18,065 bases of DNA from JBQTHP01 sp052389755. Its GTDB lineage: Bacteria; Pseudomonadota; Gammaproteobacteria; Steroidobacterales; Steroidobacteraceae. Position numbers and translations under genes: made by a program. Every line of letters begins with the position of its first letter. The stretch's first letter is position 1. The notes beneath the pieces are model-generated. The model searched no databases. It had not been told where the DNA came from and saw only the letters and a program-made list of their open reading frames with translations. Where the stretch lies: assembly GCA_052389755.1 (NCBI GenBank), contig JBQTHP010000130.1, forward strand, positions 1-18,065, in the 5' to 3' direction. Below, piece after piece: positions 8,250 through 14,510 of the stretch.

Positions 8250-9041
8250 ATGGGACGTAGTACAAGAGGAGCCGACTACCAGCACGTACCGCGTCCGGTC
8301 GCGGCGCTCGCCGACGAGTACCCGCCGCACTTTCACGATCCGCGGCATTCGCACGAGCGCGGGCAGCTCATCTACGCCTCCGCGGGCGTGATGCTCGTGA
8401 CGACCGACCAGGCCAGCTTCGTCGTGCCGCCGCAGCGCGCGGTGTGGGTTCCGGCGGGCGTCGAGCACGAGGCCTACATGCGCAGTCACGTCTCGCTGCG
8501 AACGCTGTACCTGAGCGAAGAGGCGTGCCGGGGTCTGCCCCCGGCCTGCCGGGTCATCGAGATCTCCGACCTGCTGCGCGAGCTCATCGTCGAGGCGTGC
8601 CGGATCCCGATCGAATATGACGTGAATGGACGCGATGGCCGGGTGATGGACCTGATCGTTGCGGAGCTTGCCGCGGCAAGGCGCGCGCCGCTGCAGGTGC
8701 CGATGCCGCGCGACGAACGCCTGATACGCGTCTGCACCGCCATCCTCCGGGATCCGGCTCAGAACGATGCGCTCGACGAATGGGCGGAGCTTTGCGGCAT
8801 GGGGCGCAGAACCTTCACGCGCACGTTCCGGCGCGAGACGAACGTGAGCTTCGCGACCTGGCGCCAGAACGTGAGACTCATGGAAGCGCTGTCCCGGCTT
8901 GCGTCGGGCGAGTCGGTCACCGAGGTCGCCTTCGACGTCGGATACAGCAGCTCGAGCGCTTTCACTGCCATGTTTCGCCGAACCTTCGGCGTGCCGCCTA
9001 CGACATACATGTCGGAACAGTCGGACGCCGAAGCCAGCTGA
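8250..9041 (+). CDS. AraC-family transcriptional regulator with N-terminal cupin domain
   Basis: The protein has 263 residues. Residues about 20-100 form a cupin-like sensor domain (PRHSHERGQLIYASAGVM, then VVPPQRAVWVPAGVEHE). Residues about 155-255 are the AraC double helix-turn-helix: the first helix pair is near 175-200 (LDEWAELCGMGRRTFTRTF) and the second near 221-250 (VTEVAFDVGYSSSSAFTAMF then FGVPP). The ATG at 8250 is the only start in this frame downstream of the stop at 8181-8183 and before the sensor domain; no good Shine-Dalgarno precedes it. It is divergent from the esterase/amidohydrolase operon, so it probably regulates that operon in response to a pathway compound, and possibly itself. 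It converges with the next gene, 5 bases from stop to stop. Confidence 0.93.
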   Translation: MGRSTRGADYQHVPRPVAALADEYPPHFHDPRHSHERGQLIYASAGVMLVTTDQASFVVPPQRAVWVPAGVEHEAYMRSHVSLRTLYLSEEACRGLPPACRVIEISDLLRELIVEACRIPIEYDVNGRDGRVMDLIVAELAAARRAPLQVPMPRDERLIRVCTAILRDPAQNDALDEWAELCGMGRRTFTRTFRRETNVSFATWRQNVRLMEALSRLASGESVTEVAFDVGYSSSSAFTAMFRRTFGVPPTTYMSEQSDAEAS

Positions 9042-9046
9042 GGCGT

Positions 9047-9697
9047 TCACCCGTCGCGGCCCGAATTACTGCGCCGCATCCATTCCCGCAGCTCCTTGAG
9101 CCCGCCCTCTTCGAGGCCGGCGACGATGTCGCCGTAGACATCGTCGCGCTCGTCCTGGCCCAGCTTGAATTTCGCCCGGCGCTCGCGAATGCGCGCCACG
9201 AACGGAATAATCCGACGGGCGAGCGTCCGATAACGTTCTCCCATCTCCCTCGTGCTCCAGGCACGCGGCCGGCCGGCTTCCATCGCGCCGACGAGATCTC
9301 GCAGCACCTCGTCCAGGGTGGTGTCGTCGTCGATGAGCTCGATGTCGACGACGTACTGAACCGTCGCGTAGTTCCAGGTCGGCGCCTGCGTGCGATCCTT
9401 CATCCAGGATGGGGAGATGTACCCGTTCGGTCCCATGAACAGGAGCAGCGCTCGCGGATTGCGCCTGAGCGCATTCACCACCGGGTTCGACCGCGCACAG
9501 TGCCCGAGCAGACGCTCGATTCGGCCTGATGCATCGAGGACCGGCCGCAGCGGCAACGAAGTCGCGAAAAGGTCTTCGCCGGGCGCTGCGACCACCCATG
9601 CGAGAGGGCTTTCGGTTACGAGGCGCGTGACGTCGGCTTCCGACGGCGGCGCGAACTTCGCGTGATTGGCGCTCACACGCGCATCACTCCGGCGCAT
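9047..9697 (-). CDS. PaiB-like FMN-binding protein ('negative transcriptional regulator' family)
   Basis: The 216 residues match the PaiB/FMN-binding split-barrel family: FAPPSEADV near the start, SNPVVNALRRNPRALLLFMGPNGYISPSW in the flavin-site region, TWNYATV, and the C-terminal signature KFKLGQDERDDVYGDI. Bacillus PaiB is about the same length. The family is named for repression of sporulation and protease genes, but most members have no proven DNA-binding role and may be flavin-dependent enzymes. The ATG follows the cytochrome b561 stop immediately (TGAATG), so translation is coupled. It is the third gene of the PepSY/cytochrome operon. A role linked to flavin or heme redox chemistry is inferred from context. 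Confidence 0.88.
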   Translation of the reverse strand: MRRSDARVSANHAKFAPPSEADVTRLVTESPLAWVVAAPGEDLFATSLPLRPVLDASGRIERLLGHCARSNPVVNALRRNPRALLLFMGPNGYISPSWMKDRTQAPTWNYATVQYVVDIELIDDDTTLDEVLRDLVGAMEAGRPRAWSTREMGERYRTLARRIIPFVARIRERRAKFKLGQDERDDVYGDIVAGLEEGGLKELREWMRRSNSGRDG

Positions 9698-10225
9698 TCA
9701 TTCGGCGCGCTTCCTGCCGTGCACCATGGCGGCAACGAGATTCTCGCGATGCCGTAGCGACGAGAAGCCCACGCCGATCACGTGCAGCGTCACGAGCGCG
9801 ATCAGGACATCCGTGAGCATGCCGTGCAACCGCTCGACCCATTCCACGCCCCAGAAGCGGTCAGTCGTGTACAGCCATCCGGTCAAACCGACCAACGCGA
9901 CGGTGAGCAGCAGCGCCACGATCATCCAGCCGCCGAGAGGGTTGTGGCCGACGTATCGTGGCTCGGATCGCGCGAGGATGGCTCGGAAGTACCGGAGTGT
10001 CTCGCGCGGAGAGCGCACGAACTGCGCGAAGCGCGCATGCCGTGGTCCGCAAATCCCCCACACGATGCGCACCGCGACGATCGCAAGCGAGCCGTAGCCG
10101 ATCCACTCATGCGAGGCACCCGGGGCATGGCGTGTGAGCCAGGCGACGAGCACCGTGGCGACGAGGAGCCAGTGACCGACCCGCACGAGGGGATCCCAGA
10201 CTCGGATTTCGGGACGGGAAGCCAT
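9698..10225 (-). CDS. Cytochrome b561-type membrane protein (175 aa)
   Basis: Four hydrophobic segments lie at about 17-34, 41-58, 100-118 and 133-154. Candidate heme-ligand histidines are H18 (RVGHWLL), H39, H134 (RLHGML) and H148 (TLHVIGV), matching the di-heme b561 / hydrogenase b-subunit-like pattern. The loop has GHNPLGGWMI. An open frame extends 40 codons upstream through the PepSY gene, but MASRPEIRVWDPLVRVGHW at 10225 is where the family begins. The protein passes electrons across or within the inner membrane; its partners are not identified. It sits 19 bases after the PepSY gene and directly abuts the PaiB-like gene. PepSY plus b561 is a recurrent pair in proteobacteria. Confidence 0.9.
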   Translation of the reverse strand: MASRPEIRVWDPLVRVGHWLLVATVLVAWLTRHAPGASHEWIGYGSLAIVAVRIVWGICGPRHARFAQFVRSPRETLRYFRAILARSEPRYVGHNPLGGWMIVALLLTVALVGLTGWLYTTDRFWGVEWVERLHGMLTDVLIALVTLHVIGVGFSSLRHRENLVAAMVHGRKRAE

Positions 10226-10244
10226 CGCACCCGCAAGTGTAGGG

Positions 10245-10520
10245 TTACTCCTTCGTCGGCACTCGCTCGAGCGTCCCGGGATGAAAGTAGGCCTCGACGC
10301 GCTGACCTTTCTCGTCGAGCGCATACACCTCGTAACACCCGCCATCGATCTTGATGCGGCGGACGGTCCAGCCTTGGCTCGTCAGCAGCTCCTGGAGCTT
10401 CGATTGGGGTTGCCAGGTCTCCTGAGGGCCGGCATCGCACGTGGCGAGTCCGGTCGCCAGACACTGCGCTGACACAAGGATGGCCGCGGCCGCAAGCGTT
10501 GCATGCACGATCTTTCTCAT
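10245..10520 (-). CDS. Small exported PepSY-domain protein (91 aa)
   Basis: The first 23 or so residues form a signal peptide (MRKIVHATLAAAAILVSAQC region, cleavage near CLATG). The rest is one PepSY-type domain: a helix with KLQELLTSQGWTVRRIKI, then the strand GGCYEVYALDEKGQRVEAYF and the end HPGTLERV. There are three cysteines: one inside the signal segment, one near residue 29 and one in GGCYEV. An open frame extends to 10583, but the ATG at 10520 with a GGGGA upstream fits the signal peptide. The start is preceded by a 10-bp palindrome GACTCGAGTC (10521-10530). It is first in the operon with the b561 protein. Such proteins are thought to act as periplasmic partners or inhibitors; the exact role is unknown. 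Confidence 0.85.
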   Translation of the reverse strand: MRKIVHATLAAAAILVSAQCLATGLATCDAGPQETWQPQSKLQELLTSQGWTVRRIKIDGGCYEVYALDEKGQRVEAYFHPGTLERVPTKE

Positions 10521-10627
10521 GACTCGAGTCCCCGACTGATGGACCAAGGCACCAAAACTACCGTTTCGCAGCTCTGCTTGCACGTGTGCTCAGGCCAATA
10601 GTCGTCGCGTTGAGGGCAGCACGGCGT

Positions 10628-11218
10628 TCAGTCTTCGCGATCCTTCCGCGCCACGATCGCCGTGACCGCCAGACCAGATCGGCGGTCACGTTGGAGACGG
10701 TTCTGAAGACGTCCGGAATCATCTCCACCGCGAACAACACGGGCAGCAGCTCGATCGGAACACCCATCGCCACGGCCGCTACGACCGCACCGACCGCAAG
10801 CTGAAGCGGTACGAGTCCGGCGACCCGCGGGGAGGCGCCCAGATTCTGTTGCGCGCTCTCGATCATCGCCGGCGGCGATGCCAGTGAGGACTGCGTGCTC
10901 ATGGCCTGCATCGAGCGGCAGCCACGCGAGCAGCAGTGGCGTGATGATCGCGCTGAATATCGCGCTGGCGAGCAGCAAGACACCGAACCACAGCACCGCG
11001 CGCGCCGCGATGCCTCCGAGCGCCGCGGTTGCGGCAGCCGCGACGATGCCTGTGACGAGCAATGAGAAGACGAGTGGAATGATCGTCATCCGCAGTGCAT
11101 CGAGCCAGACCTGCGCGACGGAGATCGCCCCGCTTGCGGGCACACCGGTCGCTGCCAGCGCCGCGCCGATCGCGAGCCCCAGGCCGAGCGCGACGAGAAT
11201 AAGGACCGTGTGCGTCAT
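10628..11218 (-). pseudogene. Decayed dicarboxylate/amino-acid:cation symporter (DAACS/SDF family)
   Basis: From the ATG at 11218 about 100 residues read as a normal symporter N-terminus with three membrane segments (MTHTVLILVALGLGLAIG, then LDALRMTIIPLVFSLLVTGI, then FGVLLLASAIFSAII). Near 10895-10905 the reading frame changes. In the new frame only islands of the C-terminal half remain: SSLASPPAMIESA, RVAGLVP, LQLAVGAVVA and MGVPIELLPVLFAVEMIPD followed by FRTVSNVTADL. Near 10670-10680 the frame changes back to give the typical end AVTAIVARKDRED and stop. The total is under 200 codons against about 400 or more in the family, so several internal segments are deleted. It is divergent from the TonB receptor. 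Transport function must be lost. Confidence 0.85.
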
Positions 11219-11342
11219 GGCGACCCGGACGCTAACGCAGCGTCGCGTGGGCCCGCACGTGGCGGAGGGTCGATCTGCCGCGAGTTCGGGCCGAATCGTG
11301 ACAGGCCACACTGGCCTGAAGTCGACGATTCCCGACCCTTGC

Positions 11343-11375
11343 TCGAAATTCGACGGCAACTACACCACCTATAAT
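11343..11375 (+). promoter_or_regulatory. Promoter-like sequence upstream of the TonB receptor
   Basis: A perfect TATAAT is at 11370-11375, 72 bases before the receptor ATG. A weak -35 candidate TTCGAC (11349-11354) gives a short 15-bp spacer. An inverted repeat TCGAA/TTCGA (11343-11353) overlaps the -35 position and could be a repressor site. I see no convincing Fur box. Between the TATAAT and the gene there are also two GGTACC palindromes (11395-11400 and 11410-11415). Confidence 0.4.
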
Positions 11376-11432
11376 CAATCGTCGTAGTCAGGGGGGTACC
11401 GCTCACCGTGGTACCGACTACGGGTTCACGGC

Positions 11433-11438
11433 GGAGGT
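11433..11438 (+). promoter_or_regulatory. Ribosome-binding site GGAGGT of the TonB receptor
   Basis: GGAGGT lies 8 bases before the ATG at 11447. This decides the start in favour of that ATG over an in-frame GTG at 11408, and a signal peptide follows directly. Confidence 0.75.
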
Positions 11439-11446
11439 ATCAGAGC

Positions 11447-13636
11447 ATGTTGCGCACCAACACCGGCCGGCGGCACGCCTTCGCAGCCGCAGCAGCCGCG
11501 ATTCTGATGGTGTCCACGCCTGTGCTTGCCGATCAGGCCCGCGACTCCGGACGCGCCGAGGAGGACGCACTCGAGGAGGTCCTGGTCACGGCCTCGCAAG
11601 TTCGGTTACTGGGCGAGTTCGCCGGCGGGCAGGTCGCGCGCGGTGGCCGCGCCGGACTCCTGGGCAATCTCGACATCATGGATGCGCCGTTCTCGAGCAC
11701 CAGCTACACCGCGGATCTGATCCTTGATCAGCAGGCCGAAAGCGTCGCGGATGTGCTGCTAAACGATCCGGTCGTGCGCGTCGCGCGCGGCTTCGGCAAC
11801 TTCCAGGAGCTCTACGTCATTCGTGGATTTCCGGCTTTCTCGGATGACATGACCTATAACGGCATCTACGGCATCCTGCCGCGCCAGTTCGTCGCGGCGG
11901 AGTTCCTCGAGCGCGTCGAGGTGTTCCGGGGGGCCACTGCGTTCCTGAACGGAGCGGCGCCTGGCGGCAGCAGCCTCGGCGGCCTCGTGAATCTGGTACC
12001 GAAGCGCGCGCCGAGGGCTCCGCTCAAGCGCGCGACATTGGGTTTCGAAAATGACGGTCAGGCCCATGTCGCGCTCGACATCGCGCGTCGCTTCGGGACT
12101 GACGAGGCGACCGGCATCCGCGCGAATGCCCTGCGGCGCGACGGTGAATCGTCGGTCAAGGATCAGGAGCCCGAGCTGACCGTGTTGTCCTTCGGTGTCG
12201 ATCACCAGGGCGAAACGTTGCGTCTATCCGCAGACATCGGTTTTCAGGATCGTCATATCGATGCGCCGCGGCCGAGCGTCACGCCGGCGAGCGCGATTCC
12301 GGCGCCGCCGGATGCGGATGCCAATTTCGCGCAACCCTGGACCTTTACGGACGAAAAGCAGCTCTTCGCCGTTGCGCGCGGCGAGTACGACCTCGGCGCA
12401 AACACGACCGCATGGTTGGCGGCGGGTTTCCGCGATGGCGAAGAGGAGAACGACCTTGCGAACCCGACCGCGCAGCCTGACGGCAGCTCGAGTGCGTTCC
12501 GCTTCCATAACGTTCGCGAGGACGACATCAGATCGGGCGACATCGGTATTCGCACCGAGTTCGACACCGGCGGCGTCGGACACCGACTGATCCTGTCGGG
12601 CTCGATCGTATCGTTCGAGCTGAACAACGCCTTTGACTTCTACTTCACGCCTACCACCAGCAATCTGTATACGCCGGTCGCGTCCGCTCCACCGACGGGC
12701 GGGTTCATTTTCAGTGGCGGCCTGCTCGGCAATCCGTTGCTGACAGAGGATACACAGACCCAGAGCATCGCGATCGCTGACATGCTCTCGTTTGCCGACG
12801 ACAGGTTCCTGCTCACCATCGGCGCGCGGCATCAGACGATCGAGACCGAGACCTTCGATTTCAGCACCGGCGCTTCGCTGTCGAACTACGACGAAAGCCG
12901 GGTGACGCCGGTCGCGGGCCTCGTCTACAAGCCGAGTGAGAGCTTGTCGTTATATGGAAACTACATCGAAGGTCTGAGCCCCGGCGGGATTGCGCCGGCG
13001 ACGAGCGGCGGACAGCCGGTGCTCAATGCCGGCGAAGCATTCGAGCCGGCGCAGACGGACCAGGTCGAGATCGGCATCAAGTACGACAGTGGCAGCGTGG
13101 GTCTCACCGCAGCAGTCTTCGATCTGTCACGTCCGTTCAGCGTCATCGAGAATCAGAGATTCAGCATCGGCGGCGAGCAGCGTCATCGCGGCGTCGAGCT
13201 GAGTGCCTTCGGTGAGTTGCGTCCCGACGTCCGACTGATCGGTGGACTGACCTGGCTCGATCCGGAAATGAGCCGCACTCAGGGCGGCGTCAACGAAGGC
13301 AATGATCCGGTTGGAGTTCCGGAGCTGCAGGCCAACGTGAACGTCGAATGGGACCCGCCGGTAGTCGAGGGTCTCACGGTCGATGCGCGCGCGATCTACA
13401 CGTCCGATCAGTTTGCGGATGCGGCCAACACCGTCGAGGTTTCGTCCTGGACGCGGCTCGACGTCGGGGCGCGTTACGGGACGAGCATCGCCGAGCGGCC
13501 GGTGACGTACCGGCTTCGCATCGACAACGTGACGGACGAGAGCGATTGGATCTCGGTGGGCGGTTTTCCGGGTTCCAACTACCTGGTGCTCGGCAGCCCG
13601 CGCACGTTCGTGCTCTCGGCTTCGGTCGATTTTTAG
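11447..13636 (+). CDS. TonB-dependent outer-membrane receptor, siderophore-receptor type (729 aa)
   Basis: The signal peptide covers about residues 1-28 (hydrophobic run AFAAAAAAILMVSTPVLA). A TonB-box-like EEVLVTAS follows at about 43-50, then a plug domain to about 190 with SVADVLLNDPVVRV, FGNFQELYVIRGF, ERVEVFRGATAFLNG and GGLVNLVPKRA. The remainder is the beta-barrel and ends in a typical outer-membrane C-terminus, FVLSASVDF with terminal Phe. There is no N-terminal STN signalling domain. The length suits the family. It has its own ribosome-binding site, promoter-like region and terminator, and no adjacent siderophore transport or biosynthesis gene. The ligand is unknown: the plug resembles ferric-siderophore receptors, but uptake of another substrate is possible. 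Confidence 0.92.
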   Translation: MLRTNTGRRHAFAAAAAAILMVSTPVLADQARDSGRAEEDALEEVLVTASQVRLLGEFAGGQVARGGRAGLLGNLDIMDAPFSSTSYTADLILDQQAESVADVLLNDPVVRVARGFGNFQELYVIRGFPAFSDDMTYNGIYGILPRQFVAAEFLERVEVFRGATAFLNGAAPGGSSLGGLVNLVPKRAPRAPLKRATLGFENDGQAHVALDIARRFGTDEATGIRANALRRDGESSVKDQEPELTVLSFGVDHQGETLRLSADIGFQDRHIDAPRPSVTPASAIPAPPDADANFAQPWTFTDEKQLFAVARGEYDLGANTTAWLAAGFRDGEEENDLANPTAQPDGSSSAFRFHNVREDDIRSGDIGIRTEFDTGGVGHRLILSGSIVSFELNNAFDFYFTPTTSNLYTPVASAPPTGGFIFSGGLLGNPLLTEDTQTQSIAIADMLSFADDRFLLTIGARHQTIETETFDFSTGASLSNYDESRVTPVAGLVYKPSESLSLYGNYIEGLSPGGIAPATSGGQPVLNAGEAFEPAQTDQVEIGIKYDSGSVGLTAAVFDLSRPFSVIENQRFSIGGEQRHRGVELSAFGELRPDVRLIGGLTWLDPEMSRTQGGVNEGNDPVGVPELQANVNVEWDPPVVEGLTVDARAIYTSDQFADAANTVEVSSWTRLDVGARYGTSIAERPVTYRLRIDNVTDESDWISVGGFPGSNYLVLGSPRTFVLSASVDF

Positions 13637-13666
13637 GCGGTGAGCTCCGCGAACCTGCTGTAAACG

Positions 13667-13709
13667 AACGGCACGTGCGGTGGTCTCGCGAGATGCCAGT
13701 GCCGTTTTT
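13667..13709 (+). terminator. Rho-independent-type terminator after the TonB receptor
   Basis: AACGGCAC (13667-13674) and GTGCCGTT (13699-13706) form a perfect 8-bp stem that runs into a T-tract ending at 13709. The loop contains the 10-base palindrome TCTCGCGAGA (13684-13693). It starts 30 bases after the receptor stop. The structure overlaps the apparent ATG (13693) of the transposase scrap, so that ATG is not a real start. Confidence 0.65.
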
Positions 13710-13710
13710 C

Positions 13711-13953
13711 AGGTTGCACGCCGGCATCACCATCGGCGGCGCCGAACGCGAGAAGCTCGAGCGGCTGTGCCGCTACATCGGCCGACCGGCACTCGCCACC
13801 GAGCGCCTGGCGCTCACCTCCGGTGGCGGGATTCGCTACACGCTCAAAACCCCCTACCGCGACGGCACCACACACGTGCTCTTCGAGCCGCTCGACTTTC
13901 TGGCACGGCTCGCCGCCCTCGTGCCCCGGCCGCGCGTGCACCTCACGCGCCTA
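13711..13953 (+). pseudogene. Internal fragment of an IS91-family transposase
   Basis: In one frame the fragment reads RLHAGITIGGAEREKLERL, CRYIGRPALATERLALT, then KTPYRDGTTHVLFEPLD, LARLAALVP and PRVHLTR. This is the region just before and overlapping the piece at the left end of the window. The N-terminal half with the Y2 catalytic motif and the C-terminal CxxCGG part are missing. Homology to the left copy stops at about 13950, at the edge of a large palindrome. Over the shared 117 bases I count about 105 identities. It is a dead remnant, not a gene. Confidence 0.85.
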
Positions 13954-13976
13954 TGCGGAGCTCCGCATAAGCGCGT
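13945..13976. repeat. 32-bp near-perfect palindrome at the transposase break point
   Basis: The central 18 bases TATGCGGAGCTCCGCATA (13952-13969) are a perfect palindrome. The symmetry extends to 16-base arms with one mismatch (C at 13951 against A at 13970). It lies exactly where homology to the left transposase copy ends. Related half-sites recur nearby: TATGCCGAG (13978), TATGCGCAT (13995) and the inverse TGCGCATA (14073-14080). It could be a recombinase site or the end of another mobile element. Confidence 0.7.
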
Positions 13977-13991
13977 CTATGCCGAGCCCGC

Positions 13992-14083
13992 GACTATGCG
14001 CATCTGGCTTTTCGATAGGTGAGGAAATCGATGATGGCTGAAGGGCTTGCGCACACGGACTCCGTCCGGAACTGCGCATAGTC
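13992..14083. repeat. Inverted repeat GACTATGCGCA / TGCGCATAGTC
   Basis: An 11-base sequence at 13992-14002 recurs in perfect inverse orientation at 14073-14083. The enclosed 70 bases hold no recognisable gene. Both copies contain the TATGCG motif of the neighbouring palindrome, which suggests that this is one composite site or the ends of a tiny inserted segment. Confidence 0.5.
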
Positions 14084-14117
14084 TGGATGCTCCGGCCTTG
14101 ATGCAAGCTCGGCCGCC

Positions 14118-14213
14118 ATGTTCGTCATCGAGCTCATCTACAAGGCCGACCTCGCGGAGATTGACGCGCACATGGCCGCGCCCTCGTTCAGCGGCCGGGC
14201 ACGCCGCCTGTGA
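14118..14213 (+). pseudogene. YciI-like protein, N-terminal fragment (31 aa)
   Basis: The ATG is followed by FVIELIYKADLAEIDAHMAA, which resembles the start of YciI/YCII-family proteins (small ferredoxin-fold proteins of about 90-100 residues, beginning with a hydrophobic strand and then a helix such as PLEEIDALLAAH). After residue 21 the resemblance stops and a TGA ends the frame, so about two thirds of the domain is missing. It is one of several gene scraps between the TonB receptor and the nucleoside operon. The identification rests on one short segment. Confidence 0.5.
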
Positions 14214-14322
14214 GCGCGACGAGCGCGCATGCCAGCACTTTATCTCTCCCGCGTTCGCTCCACCGTTGTTAGTCAGGCGGCGGACGGTACCGCCTTGCGC
14301 AACGGCTGGGGGAGAACGCACA

Positions 14323-14400
14323 CGCGTACGGGTGAAGCCGATCGAAGCTGTAGACGGAACACCCGTGGTCGACATCAAGATCGCGCTGGCAACGCAGTAG
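14323..14400 (+). pseudogene. TrmO/TsaA-like (UPF0066) C-terminal fragment
   Basis: The frame ending at the TAG 14398-14400 reads RVRVKPIEAVDGTPVVDIK. This matches the conserved end of the TsaA-like/TrmO family (tRNA N6-methylation of t6A in known members), where the sequence is VRxxDAxDGTPVLDIKP. No upstream part of the domain is recognisable in this or the other plus frames, so only the last 25 or so residues remain. It meets the TetR fragment tail-to-tail 8 bases later. Confidence 0.5.
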
Positions 14401-14407
14401 ACGTTGC

Positions 14408-14503
14408 CTACTTCCCCTGGTATCCGTAGGTCGCGAACACGTCCTGCGCCGCATCCAGGATGCGCTCTTCGTTCTTCACCTGAATTCGCGTTCTTGTGGT
14501 CAA
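14408..14503 (-). pseudogene. TetR-family regulator, N-terminal fragment
   Basis: The minus strand reads TTRTRIQVKNEERILDAA then QDVFATYGYQGK and stop. This is the classic opening of a TetR DNA-binding domain (ILDAAxxVFxxxGYxG) cut before the recognition helix. The start is TTG at 14503, or an in-frame GTG at 14509. It begins 7 bases (or 1 base, with the GTG) after the nucleoside hydrolase stop on the same strand, so it was probably the fourth gene of that operon and its regulator. The rest of the gene was lost at about 14410. Confidence 0.65.
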
Positions 14504-14510
14504 AAGCACT

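Noticed and set aside
11395..11415. Two GGTACC sites 9 bases apart as a definite operator
   Set aside because: Each is a short self-palindrome that can occur by chance, and no regulator is tied to it. It is mentioned only as context of the receptor leader.
13348..14022. Single 224-codon plus-strand gene joining the receptor end to the transposase fragment
   Set aside because: The first part is out of frame with the TonB receptor and meaningless. Only the portion from about 13711 resembles a protein, and a terminator hairpin lies in front of it.
14260..14300. GTTAGTCAGGCGG stretch as an integron attC-like core
   Set aside because: The core does not fit the GTTRRRY pattern and no matching partner half was found at a suitable distance.
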